A DNA stretch of 64,000 nt. Origin: Epithemia pelagica. Taxonomy: Eukaryota > Bacillariophyta > Bacillariophyceae > Surirellales > Surirellaceae. Positions 42,417-57,498 of the stretch are shown here, piece by piece. Both the position numbers and the translations under genes were made by a program. The stretch spans positions 930,001-994,000 of the forward strand of contig OX337230.1 in NCBI GenBank assembly GCA_946965045.2, read 5' to 3'. How positions within the stretch are numbered: position 1 is the first letter of the stretch; each line of letters starts with the position of its first letter. The notes below the pieces were generated by a model. The model saw only the letters and a list, made by a program, of their open reading frames with translations, had not been told where the DNA came from and ran no database searches.

Positions 42417-43161
42417 TTTGCTGTCTGAGTTTGGCGTAGAGTGTCTTGGTTTGTTGCTGTGGTCGTTCTACTGGCTGGGACCTTGTGCGAAACGGGAAAC
42501 AGCAACGAGGGCGACCATACAACAGGAAAGCGTCTTTTGGTAAGCTTATACGGGTCCGCTTGGTCCGTCCATGATGGTCTTTTCTTTTTTTGGTTCCAAC
42601 GCATACAAACGGATTTCAGATTTGGCGGTGAGCGTTATTGGTGCGACCCCAAAAGAGCTACCTATATGCGACTAAGATTCGGAAGACGTACGGACATCTC
42701 ATATCGGGCGGCAGACGGACGTTGAGCGAACACCGCAAAGTTCAACCATTGCTGTCGCAATTCCCTCGCTGGACACCAAAAACCACGCAGCGACGAAGAT
42801 CCACCAAAGAACAAATAGACTATTACTTTGAAGTCGTTGTCTTTTGCGTAGACCTTCAATTGACTTGCCACCAGAACGACCCTGCGAAGCTCAGGAAATC
42901 AGAGCGATTCCCACCCAAACGCGGAAAAAGACAACTTTGGGATCCTTCACAGTCCGTCTATTGTTCGCTCTCGGCTTGGTGTACCATGAGTGGGACGCTC
43001 TGGCGATAAAAAAAGGATCTCGAGGTATAATATATTGTTGCTCGAACTGTCGCATAAAGCCAGACCCACGACCGCCAATCACAGCCAATATCCAAAGAAT
43101 TGAGAGACGACATCAACCAGACTGGAAAACAAAAACGATCCATATCATCATCATCATCATC
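42417..43161. promoter_or_regulatory. divergent promoter region, sulfotransferase / PPR gene
   Basis: A 745 bp gap lies between divergent genes. An open frame runs upstream of the PPR start (from about 42844) but lacks an ATG before 43162 in a sensible position, so it is treated as 5' UTR. A short (atc)n run (43144-43161) ends at the PPR start codon. Confidence 0.45.
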
Positions 43162-47160
<3,999 letters not shown>

Positions 47161-47900
47161 TAAGTGCGACAGTCAGTCTTTGCTCGTGCTCTATAAGTCT
47201 GGGTCTCGTTTTTGTTCTCGTTGGTGACATATAATATATTTCTCAATGACGTTGCCTCCAGAAGCAGTATATTACGGAACCAAACTTGGTGGACCACAAA
47301 GCGAAAGACTGAACAACATCCGGGTGGACCAAAGCAAAAGACCCGAGTTATGAGAGGATGGTCGTGACTTGTTCATTGCACTCGTGTGGAACATGAATTA
47401 TTGTGCACTGTGCCAGGGAGATCTTTGGGTCTCATTCTGTATCTTCTCTTGAAGCTCAATAGACTATATATTCTATTGGACCGACGATCGCATCCAATAC
47501 ATCCAGGCATCCGATCCTTTCTCCCCCTTTGTTGCGATGGTGGAGTCGCCCGGCGTGGAGAGAAACCACGTCCATAAAACCCCTCGCGTCTTCGACAAAA
47601 GATTAGAAGAATGAACATACACTGACGCGCAAAACGCCGAGAATTTTCCGAAAAGATCCATCGTTCGATCCAACGTAACATCCACCGCGTCGTCGCTTTC
47701 AACAGAAGCAGTCTAAATTCAACGTATACGACGTAAAGTTGAACAACAAAACCAACAAGAACAACAACAACGACAAGAGAAAAGTATCACTGTTTATTTC
47801 TAATAGAAGAAAGAAGGGTTACTAGCTAGTACACTGGTTTCTGCAGCGCAGATCACACACACTAGACCACAAGACAAACACCACTACCACCACGACAACA
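47161..47900. other. intergenic, promoter of HXXXD gene 1
   Basis: About 0.74 kb lies between two plus-strand genes. No ORF with domains. A caa/aac-rich stretch occurs at 47735-47775. Confidence 0.45.
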
Positions 47901-49283
47901 ATGACAGCGTTGTGGGGCGAGCGAGGATTGGTGACCACGACGAGCAGCAGCAGCAGCAGCCGGGAGGAATCGGCCACTGTATCCTTGTTGTGGTGGACCG
48001 CCACGGCTGTGATCACCACGAGTTGTTCGACCGCACTGGCCTTGGCCGTCTATTCCTGGTCTTCGTCGTCCTCCTCTTTAAATGAGGACTCAAACACTCC
48101 GGACCATTCTCCCAACAAAACAGAAACAGCACAGCCCGGATGCATTCCACTGTCGCCCATTCAAGCCTATTTTCAAGAGACACACCACAAGGGTGCCAAT
48201 CATATCGTGGCCAGTGTCCTCCTTCAACCGTCGACACCGGCACACTTGTTGACGCAAGACCATTTGGAATTGGTCGTTCAAGCCTTGCAAGCACGATACC
48301 AATCCTTGCAAGCGGTACTCACCTACGATCCTCCAAGTCGGTACGACACAAATGACCCAACCAAAAACAACAACAACAAGAAACGACAGCCTACCAAATT
48401 TGTTCTCACCACTCCACCGTCATCAATACGTTCAGGTACCATTGCCATATACCATGACCAATCATGGAATCAAGTGGCCGAAGACGAATTGAATACCACT
48501 CCCTTTCCCAATCCCACCTGGGAACAACCGGTTCAACCCCTGTGGAAGGTGGCACTTGTTCATCCTCCTATTACTCAAGACCACAACCACAATCACCAGG
48601 ACGACCACGACCCAACGAACAATAATCCAGCCACCAATACCATTGCAGCGGCACCCGCCTTGATTTTTACCCTCAGTCATGTCTTGTTTGATGGAACGTC
48701 TCGGAATCGATTGATTCGAGAATTTCTCAAATGCTTATTCTTGCCACCCTCCTTTTATGCCCAGGCTCTGTTGGATACACCCACACCCCGTCCCATGCTA
48801 CGTGCGCAAGATGTCATGGAACAACTCTATCAACATTCGGAACAACAACAACAACAACAACAACAACAAGCCGAACAGGAGCAACTTGCAACGGGGAGTA
48901 GTAGCAGCCGTAACCGTACGACAATGGGCTTTCACTGGATTCTGCAACAGTCGAGCTGGCTTCAAACGTGCCGGCGTATAGTCCAATACAATTTGATTCC
49001 CATATTTCACGTCGAATGGTTCAAGGCGCGGCACAAGGGACACGTGGCCTTGACCTTGGAACAGGCACCGGGGTACCAAGACCAGAACCAACGTGCCCAA
49101 ACGCGTCAACGGACATTCAGTTTGTCGGTACCGGAAACGACCGCCCTGCAAGACGCCTGTCGGAGTCAACACACCACGGTTCATGGAGCCTTGACGGCCG
49201 CCGCCGTCTTGGCCTTGTCGGCCCTCTCGCGTGACGAACGAGAACAGCAACCGCAACAAGAGACCGACAAGCGTCGGAGTGGC

Positions 49284-49360
<77 letters not shown>

Positions 49361-50261
49361 GACTGTGGGAGGATATTACTATACCACAGTGTTGCATTTA
49401 ATTTCGCTGTGGAAATACTTGCCCGAGTCGTGTCGAAGAACAACCGATCAAGATGTCGCCGGCGTATTTTTTGCCAGCCATTACGCTCATGTACCACTGG
49501 TGTCGGCCGATACCTTGGACCTCCTCCCGCCGTCGTCGTCTCCTCCGGAACAGGACGACGCCGACGACATGGCGTCGTCGTCGCCAAGTCACAAAGAATT
49601 TGCCACGCGTGCCTGGTCCTTGGCTCGATCCATGCGACAGGAGGTGCAACAATTTTCCCTCCATGGCTTGGTACGAACCCTTCCGGAATTTTTGATCCTA
49701 GTCTTGTTCCAATCCGTGCTTTTGCCGGCGCTCGGTATCTGTGGAAGTCGTTCCAAGGCCCACAAACAACTCTTTGTCTCCAATCCTCTCTTGACACAGG
49801 ATCCCGGAATTTTTATTTCCAACAATGGTCGGGTCGACTTGTCGTGGTCCTCGTCAGTATCGTCCAACAACGACACTCAAAAACAAATTAACGGCAGTAC
49901 TACTACTACCGATAACAACAAGAACGACGACCACGACGACGATGAAGAAGAAGACTATGGACGTTTTGTCCAAGCCATTTATGCCTCGATATCGTCGCAC
50001 AAGAATTTGTTTGCCTATGGAGGATGGAATGTGCAAACCGTTCAGGGACGGTTGCATTTGGGATGGACTTATTATACCACCGTGTGGTCGCCCGAAACGG
50101 CCCACACCTATGTCTCATATTTTCACCACTACCTTCACGGTATGATCCAGCATCAGCATCATCATGACAGCATCGGCAAGACGACGACAACAACAACGAC
50201 TCTTGCGTCTGTACCCGGCACGCATGGCACTACCACGACATCTACCAATGGACATTCGTAG
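47901..50261 (+). CDS. HXXXD acyltransferase / condensation-fold protein, copy 1
   Basis: A 786-residue ORF starts at ATG 47901. A hydrophobic segment at residues ~28-52 (WWTATAVITT, then ALALAVYSW) is a probable membrane anchor. The condensation-like fold starts at IPLSPIQAYFQE. The catalytic HXXXD motif is H260-VLF-D264-G in LSHVLFDGTSRNR. A downstream SNNGRVDLSW strand and LHLGWTYYTTVWS match the alcohol acetyltransferase/condensation superfamily, which transfers acyl groups from CoA or a carrier to alcohols or amines. Gln and Asn runs interrupt the domain, including 25 Asn at 49284-49358. Substrate is unknown. The paralogue is at 55150, beyond the p300-like gene. Insertions make this copy 200 residues longer than the other. 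Confidence 0.85.
49284..49358 (+). repeat. (AAC)25 microsatellite encoding polyN
   Basis: There are twenty-five uninterrupted AAC codons inside HXXXD copy 1. It is the same trinucleotide class as the polyQ run in the PPR gene but read in another phase. Confidence 0.95.
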
Positions 50262-51489
50262 TAAAAGACGAGATACTCTTCAAACTTATTTGTGGCTCTC
50301 GATCCATGAAATGTCGGTCATGTTTGTACATTCTGGATTACACAGCGGAGAGTGATCACGAACGGATGGAGAACCATATATACAAGAACAACCACGCCCT
50401 TGCAATCTCACAGTTTTGTCCGCCAAAAAAGCTACAACAGAGATGTCCCGACCAAAGCGACTGTGTAGTCCTTTAGTTGGTCCTATTGTTGATTGGAAAA
50501 TGCACAATGTCCTCCAATACATGCCTCACATGGACTTGCACTTGGTAGAAGTACCTACTAGCTAGTAGGTGTATAGGCCAATGCCTACTAGAAAACGAAG
50601 CACAGTGGGTATTGGACATGTCTGATCCATCTTCGGTCGACAATGAATGATAGAAGATCATTGGAGAGTGTGCCGCATTCTGTTCCACTGGCGCGCTTGT
50701 GCTTCTCGAGAATATTATTTGTGGCTTTGTTCCGGCTGAGGAGAAACATATCCGTATGGACATTGCCATCATGGCGATTGTCGTGGCAGCCATCCCGTCC
50801 TACAAATAGAGTGGATGATTCTGGGTTTGTCGAGTTCGTGTTGTGCGACTGCAGCGGTTCCGAGAAGCGACCGAAATAAACTTCCAAGCGGCTGAGACGC
50901 ATTGTATTTATCTCTTGGTCTAATAACTTTTGGGAGATACATCTTGGTTGTAGAAATAATGGACACCAGCGCCGGCAGTCCTATTATTGATGGCTGGCGG
51001 GAGCGCCGATCCCCGATCCCCAAGACAAAACACAACGATCCCCAATCCCCAAGACAAAACACAACGCATCGCAAATCGCAAGAAGACGACTCTCATTCTC
51101 AGGGGATGATAGAGGACAGCAGAAGCACAACGACAAACAATAGCGTTGACAACAACAAGAGAGATGATGATCCTTCGACATCCATTTCGATCGTTTTCTG
51201 CTTCATGGTCGGCCAGTCCCCTCGTCAGTTGTGGTCGTCTCACATCTCACCAACGCATGGCGGGAGACAGCCTGCGCGCCCGCTATCGTTCCCTGGATTG
51301 CGACGGGTTGCGGTTGCGACGATCTTCCGTGGATTCTTCGTCCCTCTCTTATCCCCGTCGAGGATTTCCTTACTCTGTAGTATATTCATTATATCAGGAC
51401 GGACCATTGACCGCTCAGGAGTTTGAACGCCCCCCCAACAACAGCGGCGTCTGAAACAATCGCAGTAGTATTGCGTCTGATGATCGGCC
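50262..51489. other. intergenic with short tandem repeat
   Basis: About 1.2 kb without a supported gene. tccccaagacaaaacacaac is repeated at 51017-51036 and 51046-51065. Several overlapping ORFs of about 100-170 codons on both strands lack domains. The promoter of the p300-like gene should lie at the right. Confidence 0.45.
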
Positions 51490-54480
51490 ATGGATGAGCA
51501 TCAAGCAAACAATAACACACGCAATGTTGCGGCGACCATTGCCACGGATGTCTCGGAATCCGAGACACTGCAGCTGCTTGCGATGGACAATCGGCAATTC
51601 TTGGATGGGTTGGTCCATCCATTGAAGTGGCCCAATTCAGGGACACATTGTACCTTCCCGCACTGTGCTGCCTTTACTTGGGTGCGGAACTACATTCGTA
51701 ACGACTGTTCGCATATTCGTGCACAACAACCCTGTCACTACGCCTTGTGTTTACGAGCCCGCGGATTGTGTGGGGGCTATCAGGGAACTTTGCTCCGCAT
51801 GGATCAGGTTCCATTCTTGCAACTGTGGGAGCATTCATCCAAGTGTTCCACTCCGGCAGGTCACCAATGTGCCACTCGTCACTGCGCAGTCTTTACACGG
51901 TTGCGGCATCACATGCATCACCACTGTCTACACAGTCCTCAGACACCCTGCAATAATCCCTTGTGTCGTCGAGTTCGTGAATTGCAACCCGAATCTTGCA
52001 CCGTTCATTCTGTAGTCCGATTTGACAGAAAATGCCGCCGCCGAAACAAGACCAACAAGAACCTCCAGGATCCACTCAAATCCATCTTCCATTCTGTAGT
52101 CCGATTCGACAGAAAATGCCGCCGCCGAAAAAAGACCAACAAGAACCTCCAGGATCCACTCGAATCCAACTTCCATTCTGTAGTCCGGTTCGACAGAAAA
52201 AGCCGCCGAAACAAGACCAACAACAATCTCCAGGATCCACTCGAATCCATCTTCCAATCTGTAGTCCGATTCAGCAAGGTGGAGATCCACCAAGAAAGGG
52301 AGAGAGATCTTTTTTCTCCAACGTTGCAGCAACAAATAATTCAAGTATTGTCACCCCAGATCAAAAGAGGATACGAGTCAAAGCTCCTCTTGATAATCCG
52401 GATCTGACAAACCCACCCATTGCGAAAAAGGCAAAACAAACGGCCCGCAATCGCATTCCTACAAACTTTCCAAAATCGCCATGTAATGTTCTGCAGAGTT
52501 TATCTCTTTCCGAGCTGGTAACTCACGTTGCTCTAGTGAAACAAGAAAACTTTCGGCCGGTTCTCGATCTTCTCATGAATGACGAGCAAGGTAAAAAGTT
52601 TTCTTCTGCTCTAGGGATGGTGTCTGAAAAGTTGGATAGGGGATTGTACCATAGTGTTCAAGAATTCAAGTCCGATGTGGACTTGACCTTTGTCCATGCC
52701 ATGACCCATAACAACCCAGGGTCGGTTAAACACGAGGCTGCGAAGAGGCTTCGGACCCTGTTTGAAGATACCATGAAGACTCCGTGCATCCTTTGTGGCA
52801 TCGGAAAGCGTGAGTTTCGATCCCCCTTGTGTAAATGGTGTGACAAGCCGATCACCGGTCCATTTTACAGAGGTGGTGGAATGAACAGTCGTTCTTTCGC
52901 GTGTCCTAAATGCTATCATCGTTTTATCAAAGGGAAGGAAAATGACGATTCGAACCATGACTGGGTGAAACTCACATCCAATCCGGAAGAAGAATCCTGG
53001 GTTCAATGTGGAAAATGCCACGGCTGGCTGCATCAAATTTGTGGACTCTATAATGACCGCCAAGACAAGAACGATTGTAAATATTGCTGTCCCAAATGTC
53101 TTGTCAATGAAAAGAAAGCGATGCAACTGCAGAATTCTGTCGAGCCGACAGTGTCTACCAAGCCTCCAGGTGCCAAAGAGCTACCAGTCACGGAACTGTC
53201 TAATTTCCTCGAGGAACAAATCAAGGCTCGCTTAATTGAGCGAAAACAAGAGCTGGTGAAGGAAATTTCAACGTCTCATGTGAGTGTGAAACTGTAGCTG
53301 ACTTTTGCCAATCCATTGCGTACTCATTGGTTTGTTCATTTGCAATCATTCTTTCTAAATCTAGGACTTGTCTTTGGAGGAGGCCCGTCGTCGTGTTGAA
53401 AGTGCTGGTGACATTTTGGTTCGTCAGGTCAGCTCCCTGGAGAAAACTCTCCTTGTGGAAGAGAAAATGAAATCGACGTATCCAGACTACCCTCCTTCAT
53501 TTCCGTATCGTTCTAATGGCATTGCCGTATTCCAGAAACTGGATGGTCTGGATGTCCTCTTGTTTGTGCTCTATGTTCACGAATACGACGACAGAGCTCC
53601 ACCCGCCAACCAAAATCCACCCGCCAACCAAAATCCACCCGCCAACCAAAATGTGGTGTACATTTCGTACTTGGATAATGTGCATTTCATGAGACCCAAG
53701 CAAGTGCGCACCTTTGTGTATCATCACATCTTGATCGCGTATCTGGACTATGCACGTCACAACGGCTATACCAAGGCGCTTCTTTGGGCCTGCCCGCCTT
53801 TGGGCGACCAGGACTACATTTTGCATTCCAAACCGCAAAGGCAGAGAACTCCCAACGTCGAAAGGTCTATAGAGTGGTATCAGCAAATGCTTCATGAGGC
53901 TAAGAAGCGAAACATTGTTCAGCGCACGACAAATATGTACGATATGTACTTCTCCCCGGAAGGAAACAACTTCAGCGGGACAGCTGTCCCGTATATGTAT
54001 GGTGATTACTTTCCTCAAGCAATGGAGGAAAAACTTGGAAATCCCTCCATGACAGGTAAGAAAGCAATGAAAGCGATTGGAAGAAAAATCAAGTCCATCA
54101 AAGAGCATTTTTTTGTGGCCTTGTTGAATCGAGGCGATGGCAAAGCAGCAAAGAATCAAACAGCAACCCAGTCTCGCGGGCTTAAACGCGACTTTCGTGG
54201 TCAAGAGTGCCAGGATCAGTCCCGGAAATGTATCTCCAACAACGTGGAGGAGGATGGTAGTGGTCAAGAGTGCCAGGATCAGTCCCCAGAACATATCTCT
54301 GGTACTTTTTGGGATGATCGTCACGATGTGTTGAACTTGTGTCGGGGGAACAATTATGAATTTGACCAACTCCGTCGAGCCAAGCACAGCAGTATGATGT
54401 CATTGTGGCATTGGCATAATCCCACGGAACCCTTGTTTGATTCAAACGAAAACCACAAACACCGGGCGAAAGAATCCTAG
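51490..54480 (+). CDS. p300/CBP-type histone acetyltransferase, short form
   Basis: The N-terminal frame from ATG 51490 has a TAZ-like finger region (HCTFPHCAAF, QQPCHYALC, HQCATRHCAVF, TPCNNPLC). It is followed by an 84 bp minisatellite where the frame moves back one base (between about 52023 and 52407). The next part has a RING-like and PHD module (CILCGIGK, CKWCDKP, WVQCGKCHGWLHQIC, CCPKC). An 85 bp intron (53280-53364, gtgagt...ctag) then leads to the KAT11 acetyltransferase: FPYRSNGIAVFQKLDG, VYISYLDNVHFMRP, YHHILIAYLDYA and LLWACPPLGDQDYI. EWYQQML holds the Trp-Tyr pair that includes the catalytic Tyr of human p300. The C-terminal part resembles the end of the p300 HAT. No bromodomain, ZZ finger or second TAZ domain was seen. 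It should acetylate histones in the nucleus. Confidence 0.87.
52010..52262 (+). repeat. 84 bp coding minisatellite, about three units
   Basis: ctgtagtccg recurs at 52010, 52094, 52178 and 52259 (spacings 84, 84 and 81). All spacings are multiples of three, so both the TAZ frame and the PHD frame stay open through the array. Confidence 0.9.
53599..53652 (+). repeat. 18 bp x 3 coding tandem repeat
   Basis: Three exact copies of an 18-mer encode PPANQN. They lie at the loop that in human p300 reads PPPNQ just before the VYISYLD strand of the acetyltransferase. Confidence 0.95.
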
Positions 54481-55149
54481 CTGCTCGTTTCATTTCTATT
54501 CTCGTTGTGAAGCAAATCAGAAACTACCTTGACAGTCGTCCTTTGGCCACCCGAGCAAGAGAACTGCAACCCCTGTGCCGTCCCGCTCGTTTTGTCCATC
54601 GCAACAGTCTTTGTAGTGAACCACAGATTGGAGGTTGGAGGATCTATCAGAGGATCCTATGGTGTAAAACATGTATATTGTAGTTCGATTGAGTTAGTAC
54701 GTTTGCATCTCTCTTGTCCTAAAAATTTGTGTCTCAAGAAAAGCGAAAGGTCGAGGAAGTGCTCCTGTGGCCGATGTAGTCCCGCCAATGGTTATCCAAA
54801 GAAACACTACGATTCAGGCACAGCTGGACGATTCTCAAGCATGTTTCAATTCCATGGTGTAGACTCTTCTATAAAACTTTTGGTTTTTGGTCTCCTCTCT
54901 CGTGTTCCAAGCTTCATAGGAGTACTCCTAGGAGTAGTTCAGATGAGGGTAACAGAGGTGCTAGAGTAGAGCGGGTAGCGTATTGCTTTTGCGCGAGTGC
55001 ATTTGGCCAGCATATATTCCGCGACCGAATTGATTTCAGCGAGGGGCGATCATCTGCACCTCTTGCACCTCGATGTGTGCTGTTACTGCTACTCCTACTA
55101 CTTTGCAATCGAACGGTGAGCAAAAGGATAGGGAGATAACCATCTAACC
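54481..55149. other. intergenic, promoter of HXXXD gene 2
   Basis: About 0.67 kb. A 146-codon ORF (54529-54969) has no recognised domain and is not supported. Short ctaggagtactc-type palindromes occur near 54915. Confidence 0.45.
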
Positions 55150-56901
55150 ATGAGCGGCTCCTTGCGCTCCAACCGTGGTTCGACCGTTGTGGCGGTGGCT
55201 GCCACGGCAGTGGTGGCACTGACGGCTGTTGCTGCGAGTGTGACAAGAAGACGACGACGAACCAAGCTTCAACCACCGTACGACAAGGAGGACGAGACAT
55301 CCAGTCCACTCGAAACGCAGAATGGTGTGGATTTGAATCCATCCCAAATGGCAGTGCAAAGTATTCATAACCAAGGAGGCGAGCACATTGTGTGCGTGAT
55401 CGTTTTGAAAGATGCCCTCCAGCAACTGCAGCCTTCACACATTCAAAACGTGATTGAAGTATTGCAAGCACGAGATCCCACGCTCAATTCTGTCTTGGCT
55501 GTATCTCCTTCGGCTGCTTCGTCCGACGCTGACACGAAATTTCAGCAACGTCTTCAATTGGCAGGAGAATCCTACTCGGGTGCTTTGACAGTCCATCTCA
55601 ATGAGGACTGGAACAAGGTTTTTCATGAGTACACCAACATGGTTCAATTTCCCAATCCGACCATAGACACTCCAACACCCTTGTGGAAGGTGGTACTCGT
55701 ACATCCTGGCTTGACGAATACGGATGGATCAGAAGGAGATTCGGCGTTGATTTTCATCTTGCATCATGGCTTTTTTGATGGCACATCTCGCAATCGCTTA
55801 ATCCGAGAATTTCTCCACTGTCTATGGTCCGACACCTATTGTCGCAAAGTGTGGGAACAAACGCAAGTGTCTTTGTCGTCGCTATTGGGACTGATCAACC
55901 ATGCTGCCATTCAAGAGCGTCTGGTTCCTTTATCGTGGCCACGACAAGTCCTGGCATCCATCTCAATCGTTTGGACTCACCTGCTCAAATCTCTTTCGGC
56001 CCGACCTGAATTTGGTTTGTCCTTGGCCAAGGCTCCAGGAATTGTCGATCCAACGACAGTTGCCGAAACGCGATTGAAAACATTTTCGCTTTCTCGACAA
56101 GACACGCAAGCCTTGAAAGAACGATGTCAACAAGAAGGAACCACCATGCATGGAGCTCTTACGGCGGCCGGGCATTTGGCGCTCGTTGAGTTGGCCCAAA
56201 AGCAACAACAAGGCAACCTCCCCAAAAATGCCTATTTTGCGAGTTTTCATTTGGTGTCCTTGTGGAAGTACTTGTCTCGATTTCTTCCCACCCATGCCTT
56301 GACGGGGCGTCATTTTTCATTTGTTTGCATCGAATTGCCCGTACAACGAGACTGCCACAACCATGCCTGGACCATGGCGCGACAGATTCGTCAACACGTG
56401 GTACGATTTCGTCCCATGCCCATGTACCAACGCCGTCGTCAATTTCAATGGGAATATAAATGTCGTTCATGGTTTCCTCGTTCGTCACCACAAACGCCAC
56501 CCGAATACACCGCCTTGAATCTACTCTTGCCGGGCTTTTCCATTTCCAACAATGGAGTCCTCGATCTGTCCTTTTTACCACCCGCAAATGACAATGACGA
56601 CGACAACTACACCAATGCAAGGTTCCTCACAACAGCAACAACATCAACATCTTTCAAGAATACACCCACAATGGAGGAGGGAATCGATGCCGTTGACCCA
56701 TCCTGGCGTGTCCAAGCCTTGTATGCGTGTTCGGCACGACACTACCAACCCGGTGGTTATGGCGTATTCAACGTGCAAACCATTCATGGCCAATTGCATG
56801 TCGGATGGAGCTATTATTCTCGGGTCTGGTCCGACGCCCAATCCGATGTCTTTTTACACTTGTTTCAAGATCAACTCTTTCGCATGACGATACTTCCCTA
56901 G
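55150..56901 (+). CDS. HXXXD acyltransferase / condensation-fold protein, copy 2
   Basis: An intact 583-residue ORF starts at ATG 55150. A short hydrophobic N-terminal helix (VVAVAATAVVALTAVAAS) followed by RRRRR suggests a membrane anchor with a cytosolic catalytic domain. The HXXXD motif is H206-GFF-D210-G in LHHGFFDGTSRNRLIREFL, nearly identical to copy 1. Also shared are the TMHGALTAAGHLAL helix, FHLVSLWKYL, the SISNNGVLDLSF strand and LHVGWSYYSRVWS. It lacks the long Gln/Asn insertions of copy 1 and is therefore the better guide to the domain. A donor such as acyl-CoA and an alcohol or amine acceptor are expected from the superfamily; the actual reaction is unknown. Confidence 0.88.
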   Translation: MSGSLRSNRGSTVVAVAATAVVALTAVAASVTRRRRRTKLQPPYDKEDETSSPLETQNGVDLNPSQMAVQSIHNQGGEHIVCVIVLKDALQQLQPSHIQNVIEVLQARDPTLNSVLAVSPSAASSDADTKFQQRLQLAGESYSGALTVHLNEDWNKVFHEYTNMVQFPNPTIDTPTPLWKVVLVHPGLTNTDGSEGDSALIFILHHGFFDGTSRNRLIREFLHCLWSDTYCRKVWEQTQVSLSSLLGLINHAAIQERLVPLSWPRQVLASISIVWTHLLKSLSARPEFGLSLAKAPGIVDPTTVAETRLKTFSLSRQDTQALKERCQQEGTTMHGALTAAGHLALVELAQKQQQGNLPKNAYFASFHLVSLWKYLSRFLPTHALTGRHFSFVCIELPVQRDCHNHAWTMARQIRQHVVRFRPMPMYQRRRQFQWEYKCRSWFPRSSPQTPPEYTALNLLLPGFSISNNGVLDLSFLPPANDNDDDNYTNARFLTTATTSTSFKNTPTMEEGIDAVDPSWRVQALYACSARHYQPGGYGVFNVQTIHGQLHVGWSYYSRVWSDAQSDVFLHLFQDQLFRMTILP

Positions 56902-57498
56902 AACGAAAAAGAGCTGAGAATGGAGATCAGCAATGGCGGTCTGGCAAGGCGCTGCGGTGCTTCTAATGTTGGCCGTAACCTGCGGTACAATAAACTTGAG
57001 AACGCGAAACGTGACATCACCAGAGTACGATCCACATCAGACAATGGCCATGGCAAGTGCACAAGACGGTGGAAAATCGATCATAGCTGGTCAAGACTGT
57101 GCTACACGAAATCATCGTCCACTGACCTCTTTTGCCTTGGATGTTCATTCTGTGCATGGCCGTATGCTGGGCTCGGGTCGTTCGTCACGAGGGCTAGGAC
57201 TTATTGAACTTTTTCAACACAGCCAAAACGATATCCCAGTGTCACTACGAGGGGTTCGACAGACTTCTTGTTCCCTCTGACATAAAAAAGACATCGAATG
57301 ACCGCACGCCGCTGTTCCATTTATGGGGATCTTTCGTTGTGCACACCTAAGTTTCCGTGACAAAAGAATCACAAACAGGTGCTAGTTTCAGATGAATTTT
57401 CTACGACTACTTTCGTTGTTTCAAGGCCTCAAGTTCCTTCTGCGCTAAATCAATACAATACACGTTTTCTTCGACACTGTTCCCCTTGACAAAACAGT
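56902..57498. other. intergenic between convergent genes
   Basis: About 0.6 kb. One 115-codon ORF (56933-57280) begins with a signal-peptide-like stretch (GAAVLLMLAVTCG) in a fair start context but has no other support. Otherwise nothing was recognised. Confidence 0.4.

Noticed and set aside
42844-43161. N-terminal extension of the PPR protein
   Set aside because: It needs a non-ATG start, and the resulting N-terminus would hide the mitochondrial-type presequence that begins at ATG 43162.
48798-49797. Poly-Cys and poly-Val ORFs on the minus strand
   Set aside because: They are antisense readings of the (AAC)n tract in HXXXD copy 1.
52010-52262. CRISPR-like array
   Set aside because: The repeat units are contiguous without unique spacers and are coding in a eukaryotic gene.
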